The notes under the pieces are model-generated. The model had not been told where the DNA came from and searched no databases. It saw nothing but the letters and a program-made list of their open reading frames with translations. Both the position numbers and the translations under genes were made by a program. Positions 1 to 9,300 of a stretch of 21,721 bases of DNA are shown here, piece by piece. The first letter of the stretch is position 1. Each line of letters opens with the position of its first letter. The stretch comes from Isotricha intestinalis (Eukaryota; Ciliophora; Litostomatea; Vestibuliferida; Isotrichidae), in assembly GCA_023807065.1 (NCBI GenBank), contig JAJJLU010003981.1, positions 1 to 21,721 on the forward strand, read 5' to 3'.

Positions 1-273
1 TAAATTCATAGATTTAATTTTAAAAAAAACATTTCCAGTAATAATAGAATCACTTCCAGCTTGATGCATATCTCCAAATCTTTGAATTCCTAATTGTAAA
101 GCAATTTTATTTAAACCTCCTTTTAAATTATCAGTTAAATTACCTAAAATTTTAATATCATAATAATTTGGAAAATATAAATTTAAAGTATTTATAAATT
201 CATCTTCATTTTCTGGTAAATTATCATTTAAACATAATTTTAATAAATAAGCAAAATGAAGTCTTTGATTTTT
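1..273 (-). pseudogene. C-terminal half of a CAF1/POP2 (CCR4-NOT) deadenylase, 5' part missing, cut by left edge
   Basis: CAF1 (CNOT7/POP2) is the DEDD-family 3'-5' exonuclease of the CCR4-NOT complex that shortens mRNA poly(A) tails in the cytoplasm. Read on the minus strand, the frame is open from 273 to the window edge. It gives HFAYLLKL, then YFPNYYDIKILGNL, then LKGGLNKIALQLGIQRFGDM and HQAGSDSIITGNVFFKIKSM. These match the second half of the family, including the third catalytic Asp (YYDIK) and the His and Asp of HQAGSDS. The first catalytic pair (the DTEFPG block) is absent. Directly upstream in the same frame are two TGA codons (274-276 and 289-291), and I found no ATG or N-terminal homology in the next 650 bp. 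TGA is otherwise unused here, so I favour a 5'-truncated copy over read-through or a TGA=Trp code. A distant upstream exon cannot be excluded. Family identity is firm; functional status is not. Confidence 0.72.
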
Positions 274-936
274 TCATTCATCAATAATTCAAATTAAAAT
301 TTTAAATATTAAAAAGGAAATCTTTCTCAGAATTCTATTTTTAAAAATTATTATATATTTATTATCAAAAAAAAATGAGGCAGAAAAGATAATCTTTTTG
401 TTTTTACTATTTACTATGTAAAAAAAGTTTTTTTTAGTAAATTTTTTTTTCATATTTTTGATTTTTTTGTTTTTAAATAAATATTATTTATTTTATTATT
501 TATTTGTAAATAAATTAGTTGTTGTTTGAAATAAATTGTCGTCTATTAAATTATTTATTAGAGATATAATTTTTTTGTTCAATGACTTTATTAGACATAA
601 ATGAAATATATTATTTAATTTTTTTTTGTTATTTAGATTAAAAAATTTTATTTATTTATTCTTTCTTTTTATTCATTTCTGAATAAATAATATAAAATTA
701 AGAATTAGTTGTTCTGAAAATGAAAGTAATATATATTATATTATATTTTATCATTTAATTATTAAATTTTTTTGTCTTATAAAAATTAATTTAATGTAAA
801 TTTATATATATTAAGTTATATTTAATATATAAATATTGAAACTTATAATCCATCAAACTTATTTTCTTTAATTTTTAAATAATGATTCAAAACTGAATAA
901 CTTTACAATAAAATTGTTTTTTATTAGATTATTTTT
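274..936. other. Gene-poor A+T-rich stretch
   Basis: I see no supportable gene here. Short open frames occur on the minus strand (for example about 494-652), but their codons are almost all A/T and poor in G-starting codons, as expected from chance in such DNA. The stretch contains long T and A runs. It must include the 3' flank of the 937-2163 gene and whatever lies upstream of the CAF1-like fragment. Confidence 0.5.
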
Positions 937-2163
937 TTATAATTGACTTGAACTTTCAGAATCATTTTTTATAAAATTAACGTTTTTTTTCTTGTTTTTT
1001 TTAATAATTCTCCTAAATTTAACTTTAGGTAATTTAAAATTTGTAAAAGTTTTTCTGAATATTTCAACACATTCTTTATTAGTATTATTAATTTTTTTAA
1101 TAATTTTTTTTTCTTTTTTTTCAACTCCTTTAATAAATTCTCCATTATTTTCAATATCAACAAAGCATTGATCTCTAATTTTAATAAAACTTTTTTCTAA
1201 TTTTTTATAACTTTTTTGAGAAATACTATCACTAATAGTTAATAATAAATTATTTTGATAATTTTCTAAATCTAAAATTTTTTTTTTCTTTTTAGCAAAA
1301 TAAATTTTATCATAAAAATCAGGAGAAAAATGATACATATCATTTAAAATTTTTTGATTTTCATTTAAATTTTCACTATGAAAATTTCTATAATGAGTTT
1401 TTTCATTAAGGTCATATTTATTAATATGATCATTTAATTCAGCAAAAATTTTATCTTCTTCTGCAATTTCAAGAGGATTCGTTTTTTTCTTTACATGTAA
1501 TATTTGTTTAATTCCATTTATTCCCATATCTTTTTTACTATATAATCTTGGATTTAAAGTTTCTAGAGTTTTAAATTGTTTTTTCCACAACACAGCGTTT
1601 ATTGTTGATTTTGATACAAAATTTTTGTATTTTTGAGAATTTATTGTTTTTCCTCTTTGTAATATATTTAATGTTTTATTTGATAAAGTAATACTTTTTC
1701 GAAAATGAGATTTATTATTAATATTATTATCATTAATATCAATAGTATTATTATTATTTTCAATAGTATTATTATTATCAATAGTATTATTATTATCAAT
1801 AGTATTATTATCATTAGTATTATTATTATTATTATTGTTTTCTTTATTGTTATCATTGTTAATGTCATTAATTGTATGATTATAATTTTCTCTTGCTGTA
1901 TTTGATTCTCTTGTTGTTTCTGTTAAAAAAGGAGTATGAAATATTAAATTTTTTTCTATTTTTGGTTTTATTTTATTTTGACTAATTGAAATAGTTCTAA
2001 GAACTCTTTTAGGTTGTCTTAAATTTAAAGTATATAATCTTTCTAAGTTTTTTATTGTTGTTTGTCTTTTTAATATTAATTTTTTACGATTTAATAAATT
2101 TTGAGTTTCCTGTTTATTTATTGTTTTTTGTCTTTCTAATGATAATATTTTTTCTTCGTCCAT
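937..2163 (-). CDS. Unrecognised basic, Asn-rich 408-residue protein
   Basis: I do not recognise a family. The protein opens MDEEKILSLERQKTINKQET and is strongly basic and helix-prone. Residues about 90-150 are an Asn-rich linker containing TIDNNN-type repeats encoded by an 18-nt tandem repeat. The part after about residue 155 looks more constrained (for example WKKQFKTLETLNPRLYSKK) and ends in a Lys-rich segment and an acidic-serine tail ESSSQL. There is no signal peptide, membrane segment or catalytic motif. The start is the first ATG, with an A/T-rich leader of 138 bp to the next gene upstream, and the stop is TAA. The long uninterrupted frame and regular amino-acid use make it a real gene. 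Composition would fit a structural or cytoskeletal scaffold, but that is a guess. Confidence 0.8.
   Translation of the reverse strand: MDEEKILSLERQKTINKQETQNLLNRKKLILKRQTTIKNLERLYTLNLRQPKRVLRTISISQNKIKPKIEKNLIFHTPFLTETTRESNTARENYNHTINDINNDNNKENNNNNNNTNDNNTIDNNNTIDNNNTIENNNNTIDINDNNINNKSHFRKSITLSNKTLNILQRGKTINSQKYKNFVSKSTINAVLWKKQFKTLETLNPRLYSKKDMGINGIKQILHVKKKTNPLEIAEEDKIFAELNDHINKYDLNEKTHYRNFHSENLNENQKILNDMYHFSPDFYDKIYFAKKKKKILDLENYQNNLLLTISDSISQKSYKKLEKSFIKIRDQCFVDIENNGEFIKGVEKKEKKIIKKINNTNKECVEIFRKTFTNFKLPKVKFRRIIKKNKKKNVNFIKNDSESSSQL
1740..1815. repeat. 18-nt coding minisatellite (TIDNNN units)
   Basis: The plus-strand string caatagtatt starts at 1740, 1761, 1779 and 1797, so the spacing is 21, 18 and 18 nt. 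Read on the minus strand this encodes repeated T-I-D/E-N-N-N units within the Asn-rich linker of the 937-2163 gene. ATT/ATC triplet runs flank it on both sides. The period is a multiple of three, so copy-number changes would keep the frame. Confidence 0.85.
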
Positions 2164-2301
2164 TTAATAATATAAAAAATAAATTATTCGAAAAAAAAAT
2201 AAAAATTCACAAACATTACTTATAAAATATTTATTATTTATAATAATTGAGTTTTATTAATAAAATTCTAATATAAAAAAAAGTTTATTAAAATATAGTA
2301 A

Positions 2302-2932
2302 TTACTTTCTTCGAAAAAATAATATATTTAAATCTGTAAAGTCATTATTTCTGTTAAATAAACTATTTACAGATTCTTTTCTTTGATTATAAAATTTACA
2401 ATAATTTTGAACAAAAAGAGGTTCTTTTTTCTTAACATGATTATAATATTTAATATCAAAATTAGAAGAAGTAAAATCAATACAATTATTATTTTTTCTA
2501 TTAAATACATTTGAAACAGGTCTATTAAAATTATTTTTATTATTTTTAAATGAATTAGTTAAAAATTTAATTTCTTTATTTAAACTGTTATAAAATCTTC
2601 TATTTGAATTTACTTTTGTTTTTGAAAAAGGAATTGAACTTGAAATTTGATATAAATTATTATTTGAATAAGAAGGTTTAAATGTTATTTTATTTAAATT
2701 TAAATTATCATTTAATAAATCATAATCATAAAATTTTTTTAAAAATTTATTTTCAATTTTAGAATATGGTTTCCCTAAAAAATCTAAAGAAGTATTAAAA
2801 TAATTTTTAGTTGATTTATAAGGATTATATTGACTATCATTATCATCACCAAAATTATCAAAATAAATCTTAAAAAAAATAATATAAATAAATATTTTTT
2901 ACTGTTTTTAATTGTTGTCTTATTGTTGACAT
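2302..2932 (-). CDS. Unrecognised 198-residue protein, two exons
   Basis: This gene has to be assembled by splicing. Exon 1 (2932-2903) is ATG plus nine codons, MSTIRQQLKT. A 34-nt GT..AG intron follows (2902-2869), and exon 2 (2868-2302) runs 188 codons to TAA. Exon 2 has no internal Met, so it would be missed by ATG-to-stop scanning. Without splicing the frame meets TAA inside the intron. The product is basic and rich in Asn, Phe and Ser, for example IYFDNFGDDNDSQYNPYKST, NFNRPVSNVFNRK and the C-terminus DLNILFFRRK. I see no domain, membrane segment or signal peptide and do not know its function. It sits between two other minus-strand unknowns, with only 54 bp from the stop of the gene upstream (2987-3550) to its ATG, so promoter and neighbour's 3' end overlap. 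Confidence 0.8.
2869..2902 (-). other. 34-nt spliceosomal intron
   Basis: The minus strand reads GTAAAAAATATT ... TTTTTTTTAAG, starting after codon 10 of the 198-residue gene (phase 0). It is pure A/T apart from the terminal G residues. It has an in-frame TAA and a length not divisible by three, so retention would truncate the protein. The downstream exon begins exactly in the long open frame. Confidence 0.78.
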
Positions 2933-2986
2933 TTTATTTAAAATAAATTAGCTTATTTAAAAATAAATAATATTAATTATAAATAA

Positions 2987-3550
2987 TTAATCACTTTCAC
3001 CAAAAGAAAAAACTTTTTTTTCTTTTTTTATATTTTGAAATGTTATTTCATCATCATCTTTACAATCTAAAAAATTATTACTGTTTAAAGACATATATTC
3101 AAAAATATTTGAATTTAATTTATTTTCATTATTGAATTTATTAGCATCAAATCTTTCATTATTTATAACATTTTCTTCATTAATTTCATTTTCAAATTCA
3201 TCTTGTAAAGAAATATTTTTTTTTTGATTTAACTCTTTTTTAATAACAATATCTTTATTATTATTTTCAATTGGAAACGTATATTTGTAAATAAATTTCT
3301 TTCTTATTTCTCTTCCTTTTTTTTTATCTATTTTCATTTTTAATTTTTGATATAAAAGAAAATAAAATTCTAATGTTGCTTTTTCTAATTTTTTGTCTAT
3401 TTTTAAATTATTTAAATTATTTTCTTCAAAATAAGAAAATATTTTGTTCATATCATTTAAATCTAAATTCGAATGTTTTTTTAGAAGTTTTTTACTTATT
3501 TTTTTTGATAAATAATTAAAGTTAATATGGTCTTTAATTTTTTTTTCCAT
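2987..3550 (-). CDS. Unrecognised 187-residue acidic/basic protein
   Basis: I do not recognise a family. The first half (MEKKIKDHINFNYLSKKISK up to about residue 90) is basic and predicted helical, with LEFYFLLYQKLKMKIDKKKG as a likely amphipathic helix. The second half is acidic and Asn-rich (DEFENEINEEN, CKDDDEITF) and ends VFSFGESD. There is no membrane segment or catalytic motif. The start is the only early ATG and the stop is TAA. The acidic low-complexity tail after a helical head suggests a small adaptor or chromatin/cytoskeleton-associated protein, but nothing in the sequence decides this. The next gene downstream begins 54 bp after the stop. Confidence 0.7.
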   Translation of the reverse strand: MEKKIKDHINFNYLSKKISKKLLKKHSNLDLNDMNKIFSYFEENNLNNLKIDKKLEKATLEFYFLLYQKLKMKIDKKKGREIRKKFIYKYTFPIENNNKDIVIKKELNQKKNISLQDEFENEINEENVINNERFDANKFNNENKLNSNIFEYMSLNSNNFLDCKDDDEITFQNIKKEKKVFSFGESD

Positions 3551-3995
3551 TTTTTTTTTTTAACAAATCCAATAATTAAAAAGTTTTATAAAAAAAATAA
3601 ATAAACAAAAATATAAAAAAACATAAATTCATTATTTTTTAAATTAAAAAAAAATATAAAATAATATCTTAACTCAAATTCATTTTGATAAGTTTTTGTA
3701 TAAAGTAAATCATAAATCTGAAAAAATTGAAAAAGTTTTTATTAATATTGATTTTCTTTTTTTTCTTGAATCATTAGAAAATATTTTTGTTTGAATTTTG
3801 TTTTTTACAATGAATCTTATTTAAAATTAAAATGAATTTCTTCAGTTTTTATTTTAAACTTTCTTTATAAATTTTAAATTATTTTAAATATATTTATTAA
3901 TTTAAATATTTACTGTCATTGAAGGTGTTTAATTCACAAAAAAAAACTGATAAAAAATTAAATATAATTAAAATTATAATACACTTTTAAAAAAT
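3551..3995. other. 445-bp spacer with one coding-like stretch of unclear status
   Basis: This spacer lies between the 3' end of the tandem-GAF gene and the start of the 187-residue gene, both minus strand. It is mostly homopolymer-rich A/T DNA. The plus strand has an open frame at 3660-3794 reading about 44 codons (KFLYKVNHKSEKIEKVF and onward) that ends in TGA. It has no ATG and no upstream splice acceptor in reach. I do not call it a gene. Confidence 0.4.
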
Positions 3996-6176
3996 TTACT
4001 TTTTAATTTTTAAAATGTCTTTTGGTTTTCCATTAGTATAAAACCAAATAAAATTAGATAAAATTTTACAAAATTGTTGAATAATAATCATTTCATTTTC
4101 TTTTAAACTTTCAGTTTTTTCTGAAATTTTTCCTGGAAATAAAGTTTGAATAATACAAATAACTTCTCCTTCACATAATATAGGAAAAGTAATCAAAGAA
4201 TCATCACTATATAAATCAACTAAATCATTATAATATTTACAATTTTTAATATTTGAACAAACATGAATTTCTCTTTTGTTAAAAACTAATTTTAATATTC
4301 CTAAAAGTTTAATTCTCATATCTTCTTTTCCTATTTGTAAATTAATTAAATCATTTTTATCATAATCATAGAAATATAATTTTGAAACCGAAACATAAAA
4401 TAAAGAACTGAATAAATCTTCTGTTTTTTTCGTTAAATCTTTTAAATTATTAATAAATAATATTTCGTTTGAATAATCAACCATAATTTTCATTTTTGAA
4501 ATAATATTATTTGTTTCACCAAAATTTAATTTACTTTTTAAAATACAAGAAGCTTCTTTACAAAAAATATCCATAAATTCTAAATCATCAGAATCAAAAG
4601 AACCATTAATTTTATTTATTGCTTGAATAGCTCCAAAAATTTGTTTATCATTATCAATTAAAGGAAAACAAATCATATTTTTAGTTCTATAATTTGTTTT
4701 TTTATCTACTTCTTTATTAAATCTTTTATCTAAATATACATCATCTATTTTTACTTTTTCACCTGTTAAAAATACTGAACCTACAATTCCTTTATTTTTA
4801 GGTATTTTTATTGAATTTTTTTTTAAACCTTCTGCATCATATAATATTAAATTATCTGTAAATCTATCATATATAAAAACTGAAGCTCTATCACATTTTA
4901 AAATTAAACATAATTTATTTATTAAAACAGAACAAAAATCATCTTCTAAAATACTTTCAATTATTTCTTCTGAAACTTTTAAAAATTCTTGTATTCTTAT
5001 CATTAATTTAATTAATTCTTGAAAGTCTTTTATTGTTGTTATTATTGTATTACAAATTTCAAATAATTTTCCTTCTGGTAAATTACTTATATTATCAATA
5101 AAAGTTTCAAAATCTTGAGAAATATTATATAATATTTCTAAATTTGGGTTAAATGCTATTTTTTTTAATATATTTTCTGGAGTAACTAAAAATGATACTT
5201 TTATTGTGGAATTTTTAAATATTCTTTTATTATTTAATGATAATATTTTATTATATTGATTTAATGCTGAATCCTTATTTGAATGAAAATAATATTTTAA
5301 TTCATTTATATCTAAATTTTTACTTTTTTTTTCTTCTTTTTTTGGAGTTAATGTTAATTTAAAATTATTTTCTTTAAATATTAAACTTTTTGTTCGCGGT
5401 TTATTATTTTCTTTATTTTTTTTATTTCTTTTTATTTTTTCTATTGTTAATAAAACTGAAGAAACATCAATTTCATTTATATTATTATTATTAGAATTAG
5501 AAATTGAATTTGCTATTGTATTATTATTATTAATTATAGTATTTGTATTATTTGTATTTATATTTGTAGCAATTATTGTTGAATTATTATTTTCTTTGTC
5601 TTTTTTTGATAAAAGAATTTTTTCTATTTTTGAATGTGAAGGAGAAGGAGATAAAAATTTAAAATTTTTTTTATCTAAAATTCTAGTTTTAAAATATCTT
5701 TCTTTCTTTTCTAATTGTTTTATTTTTTCTTTTAAGTATTTATTCTCTTCTTGTAATTTAAGATATAAATTATCTTTTTGTTGCAAAAGATAAGGAATAT
5801 AATTATTTACTTCATTAGTATTATTATTATCAAAAATTAGTTTTTGAAATTTTTCTTTAATTCTTAAATATTTTTCAAAATTTATACATTTAGTTCCTCC
5901 AGGACATTTATTTTCAATTTCTTTAATATATTTTTCTTTAGATCTTGATTTTGAATAAAGTCTAAATGAATTTATTGTTCCTAAAGTTTTTTCTTTTTTA
6001 TTTGATAAATTTGGAGATCTTATTCTTGGAGTTTTTATATTATAATAATCTTCATTTGTTTTAGTATTTAAGTTTGTAAAAGCTAATTTTTGCTTTTGTA
6101 AAAAAGAATTTTTTGATGATGAATTACGAGAAACTGGTAAACTTATTATTTTATTTGTTTGAGTATATAATTTCAT
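3996..6176 (-). CDS. Tandem GAF-domain protein without a catalytic domain
   Basis: GAF domains bind small ligands such as cyclic nucleotides. The 726-residue protein has a basic Ser/Asn-rich N-terminus, a conserved-looking CPGGTKCINFEKYLRIKEKF at about 91-110, a coiled coil at about 130-165, and an Asn/Thr repeat linker at about 195-235. A clear GAF domain follows at about 400-545 (RASVFIYDR, KGIVGSVFLTGE, RFNKEVDKKTNYRTKNMICF, GAIQAINK) and a weaker GAF-like domain at about 560-712. The phosphodiesterase NK-Xn-F-X3-DE signature is nearly present as NKINGSFDSDD, with Leu in place of the final Glu. No phosphodiesterase HD domain, cyclase or kinase follows; the protein ends about 14 residues after the second unit. 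It is probably a regulatory ligand-sensing subunit or scaffold, perhaps cGMP-responsive (inference). It is head-to-head with the HECT ligase gene. Confidence 0.85.
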   Translation of the reverse strand: MKLYTQTNKIISLPVSRNSSSKNSFLQKQKLAFTNLNTKTNEDYYNIKTPRIRSPNLSNKKEKTLGTINSFRLYSKSRSKEKYIKEIENKCPGGTKCINFEKYLRIKEKFQKLIFDNNNTNEVNNYIPYLLQQKDNLYLKLQEENKYLKEKIKQLEKKERYFKTRILDKKNFKFLSPSPSHSKIEKILLSKKDKENNNSTIIATNINTNNTNTIINNNNTIANSISNSNNNNINEIDVSSVLLTIEKIKRNKKNKENNKPRTKSLIFKENNFKLTLTPKKEEKKSKNLDINELKYYFHSNKDSALNQYNKILSLNNKRIFKNSTIKVSFLVTPENILKKIAFNPNLEILYNISQDFETFIDNISNLPEGKLFEICNTIITTIKDFQELIKLMIRIQEFLKVSEEIIESILEDDFCSVLINKLCLILKCDRASVFIYDRFTDNLILYDAEGLKKNSIKIPKNKGIVGSVFLTGEKVKIDDVYLDKRFNKEVDKKTNYRTKNMICFPLIDNDKQIFGAIQAINKINGSFDSDDLEFMDIFCKEASCILKSKLNFGETNNIISKMKIMVDYSNEILFINNLKDLTKKTEDLFSSLFYVSVSKLYFYDYDKNDLINLQIGKEDMRIKLLGILKLVFNKREIHVCSNIKNCKYYNDLVDLYSDDSLITFPILCEGEVICIIQTLFPGKISEKTESLKENEMIIIQQFCKILSNFIWFYTNGKPKDILKIKK

Positions 6177-6303
6177 TTTATATTTTTTAAAATTTTAATT
6201 TTTAAGTTTGAAATTTTATATAATGTTTTTTAAAGTTTAAAAAAATAAAAATTTTTATTAATTAAAATTTAAATTATAAAAAAAATTAATTAAAAAGGGA
6301 ATT
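6177..6303. promoter_or_regulatory. Shared 127-bp divergent promoter region
   Basis: The tandem-GAF gene starts leftward and the HECT ligase gene rightward from this gap, so both promoters and both 5' leaders must fit in 127 bp. It contains A/T runs with palindromic AATTAATT-type strings and aagggaatt just before the HECT ATG. No defined TATA box can be singled out in DNA this A/T-rich. Confidence 0.45.
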
Positions 6304-9300
6304 ATGCTTGGATTAAATTTATTAAATATTTTTCCTCAGAATGTAATGAATAATAATGCTCTTTCAAATATTTCAAATTTAGTAAAAGAATTAGAAAATT
6401 CTATCACTAATAAAGAAGATGATAAAATCATTCTGAAAACAATTTCAAATATAAATCAATTTTTAATGAATTCTTCAACAATAAATATTTTTGTGACAAA
6501 TCCTTCTTTTTTAAAACTGTATATTCTTTTATTTCAAATTTTACAAGAAAGAAAAAGTGAAGAATTAATTTTGGATTCTTTAATTTGTATTCAAAATTTA
6601 TATGATATTAATCCTCAATTAATTTGGCAAAATATTAATAATATTAATATTTCTGGTATTTTTTTAAATGTTTATTTATCCAATAAATTAAAAATTAAAG
6701 AACAAATTATTAAAATATTATCTATGATGACACAGAAAAAAAAACATCAAATTAAAAGTGATAAATTGTTTTATTCTATAATTTCTGATTATACAATATT
6801 TAATGATAATAATTTAAAAAATTCGATTTTATATATTTGTTTAAATATTTGTAAACCTGAAAATAATTTTGAAATTAATTCTTTAAATAAAAGTAATATT
6901 CATGAAATTTATTCTATTTTTATGAATTTATTAAAAGAATATAAATCTGTTTTAAATAATATAGAAATTATTTGTTTGTTAATATTAAATTTTTCTTATT
7001 CAAAAAATTTAAATTTAACTAATGAATTATTCGTTTATTTTATTGAAAATAATTTTATAAATGAATTATTAGATTTATTAAAACAATATAAAGATAATTC
7101 AAAACTTTTAGATTATATTTCAAATATTTTAAAAAATTTCGTAAATAAATCAAAAGAAATAGGAAATTTTCTTAATATTTCTAATATTTTAGATATAATT
7201 GCTGATAAATTTTCTCCTCAATATATTTTATTACTTGATGAAATAATAAAAAAGGACATCGAACTTAATAAAGAAAAATTAGATAATATTATACACAATA
7301 TATTATTAAAGAATAAAAATTTGATAATAAATGAATTAACATTAAAGTCTCTATTCATTTTATTAAAAGATTTATTTTCTAAAGAAATTTTTGTTTCTAT
7401 TGAACCTGAACATATTTTAAATATGATAAAAAGTTTAATTAATATTAAAAATAATGAAACTAGATTAAACATTGTTAAAAATTTGACAGAAATTTTTCAG
7501 AAAATTTTGGAAGGAAATCCAAAAGAAATAATTAATATTTTATATAAAGAAGGAATTTTAGAAAAAATAAAAGAAAATAAAGAATTTGAAGGAATTTTTA
7601 AAGTTATTATTAATTATGGAGAAATATATACAAATATTATAAACAAAGAAAATGATTTGAAAAAAATATCTTTTGATGAAAATACATTAACAAACTTAGT
7701 AAAAATGACTACATATGAAATAGAAAAATCAAATATAATAGAAAAAATTTTAAATTATTTTAACTTGTCTAAAAATAATATATGTAAAAACCAGATAAAT
7801 GTATTTAATAATTTAAAAACCTATTTTAATGAAGAAGAAAAATTAATACAATTTTATAAAAATATTATATTATTGTTATCATTATATAAAGAAGAACTTT
7901 TAGATTATCTTTTAAATAATATAGATAAAAAATCAGGAGCAACAATAAAAATAATATATAACCCAAAAATATTTGAAAGTTTAGAAAAAGATGAATTAGA
8001 AAATTTAGGAGAATTCAGCGAAGAATTAATCAAATTTCATAAAAGATTTTTATCAATTAAAGAATATATTTTTGATTTTACTGTTTCTAATAATTTTAAC
8101 TTTTATGATTATATTAATAAAATGTTAACTGAACATTCACATCTTAAAATAAATAATAATGATGAAAATCCTTTTTATATTAAATATAAAATTTATTATA
8201 AAGGAAAAAATGATGAAATTAAGGAAATTGATAATTTAAATGAAAAACAAAAATTACTTTTATTATTATTAGAGAATAAGGAAATATATTTTGGAATAAC
8301 TTATGATTTAAAAGATGAAAATTATATAGATTTAAATATTAATAATGAAATTGATGATAAAGAATTTTTTTGTGAATTTATTAATTATAATGAAAGATTA
8401 ATTTATGAAAAAGAAGAAGATATTATGAAAAATAATTTTTTAAGAATTTATCAAAAATTACTTATAAGAAACATAGAATGCAAAAGTAAAAATTTAAGTG
8501 ATATTTTATTTTTATTATCTGTAATTAGACTATTTTATATTATTAATTTTAAAAATAAAAGAAAAGATAATTTAATTTGTCAAAATTTAGATGAAATAAT
8601 TCAATCATTTATGCAAAATGAAAAAAATCAATTTTTTTTTACAAAATTAATAGATTATACTCTTTTTTCTTTTACTCAAAATTATTATTTAAATCATATT
8701 TTTTCTTTTAATACAAGATATAATTTATTTAAATTAAAATTTGATGCAAGAAGAACTTTTATAAATTATTTTGATTATATTAAAAGTAATAAAAATCTAA
8801 ATTCAAATTTAACTAATCAAAGATATAAAATTCAAATAGAAAGAGGAAAAGAATATGAAGATTTTATAAAAATATTTGAAAAAAATTTAGAAAAAAATTC
8901 CTTTACAACAATATTTAATTATAATGGATATATTGAATTTGATTTTAATAATGAAATAGGAAAAGGAATAGGACCAACAAATGAATTTTATTCTAATTTA
9001 TTTCATTCTTTTATGGAAAGAAATTTAAAATATTTTATTATTAATAAAGATAATTATTTATATCCTTTACCTAAATTTTCAGATGAAAAGAGTAAAAAAG
9101 AAATTCTTTTAAATTTTAGTTTTTTAGGTTTTATTATTGCAAGATGTATTTTAGATGATAGATTAATTGATATTCCTTTAAGTAAAACTTTCATTGATTT
9201 AGTTACTGAAAAAACAATTAATTTAAATGATATTCAAAACATTCATAAAGAAATATATGATTTTATTTCAAAAAAAGATTATATTGAAGATATTAAATCA

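Noticed and set aside
271..300. TGA read as Trp in the CAF1-like fragment
   Set aside because: The two TGA codons could be aligned near a family Trp only with poor spacing, and no other gene uses TGA as sense, so code reassignment is not supported.
305..326. 22-nt near-match (minus strand) to the 3' end of the 108-residue gene (14756-14777), including an ERFPF-stop reading
   Set aside because: Only about 22 nt with one mismatch and no extension of similarity on either side; probably coincidence in A/T-rich DNA.
494..652. 50-codon minus-strand open frame (IKFFNLNNKKKLNNIFHL...)
   Set aside because: Codons are nearly all A/T-only with few G-starting codons and no start or splice acceptor. Such frames are expected by chance at this base composition.
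1705..1905. 66-codon Ile-rich frames on both strands over the repeat
   Set aside because: They are shadow frames of the ATT/AAT triplet array in the 937-2163 gene; the composition is only repeat-derived.
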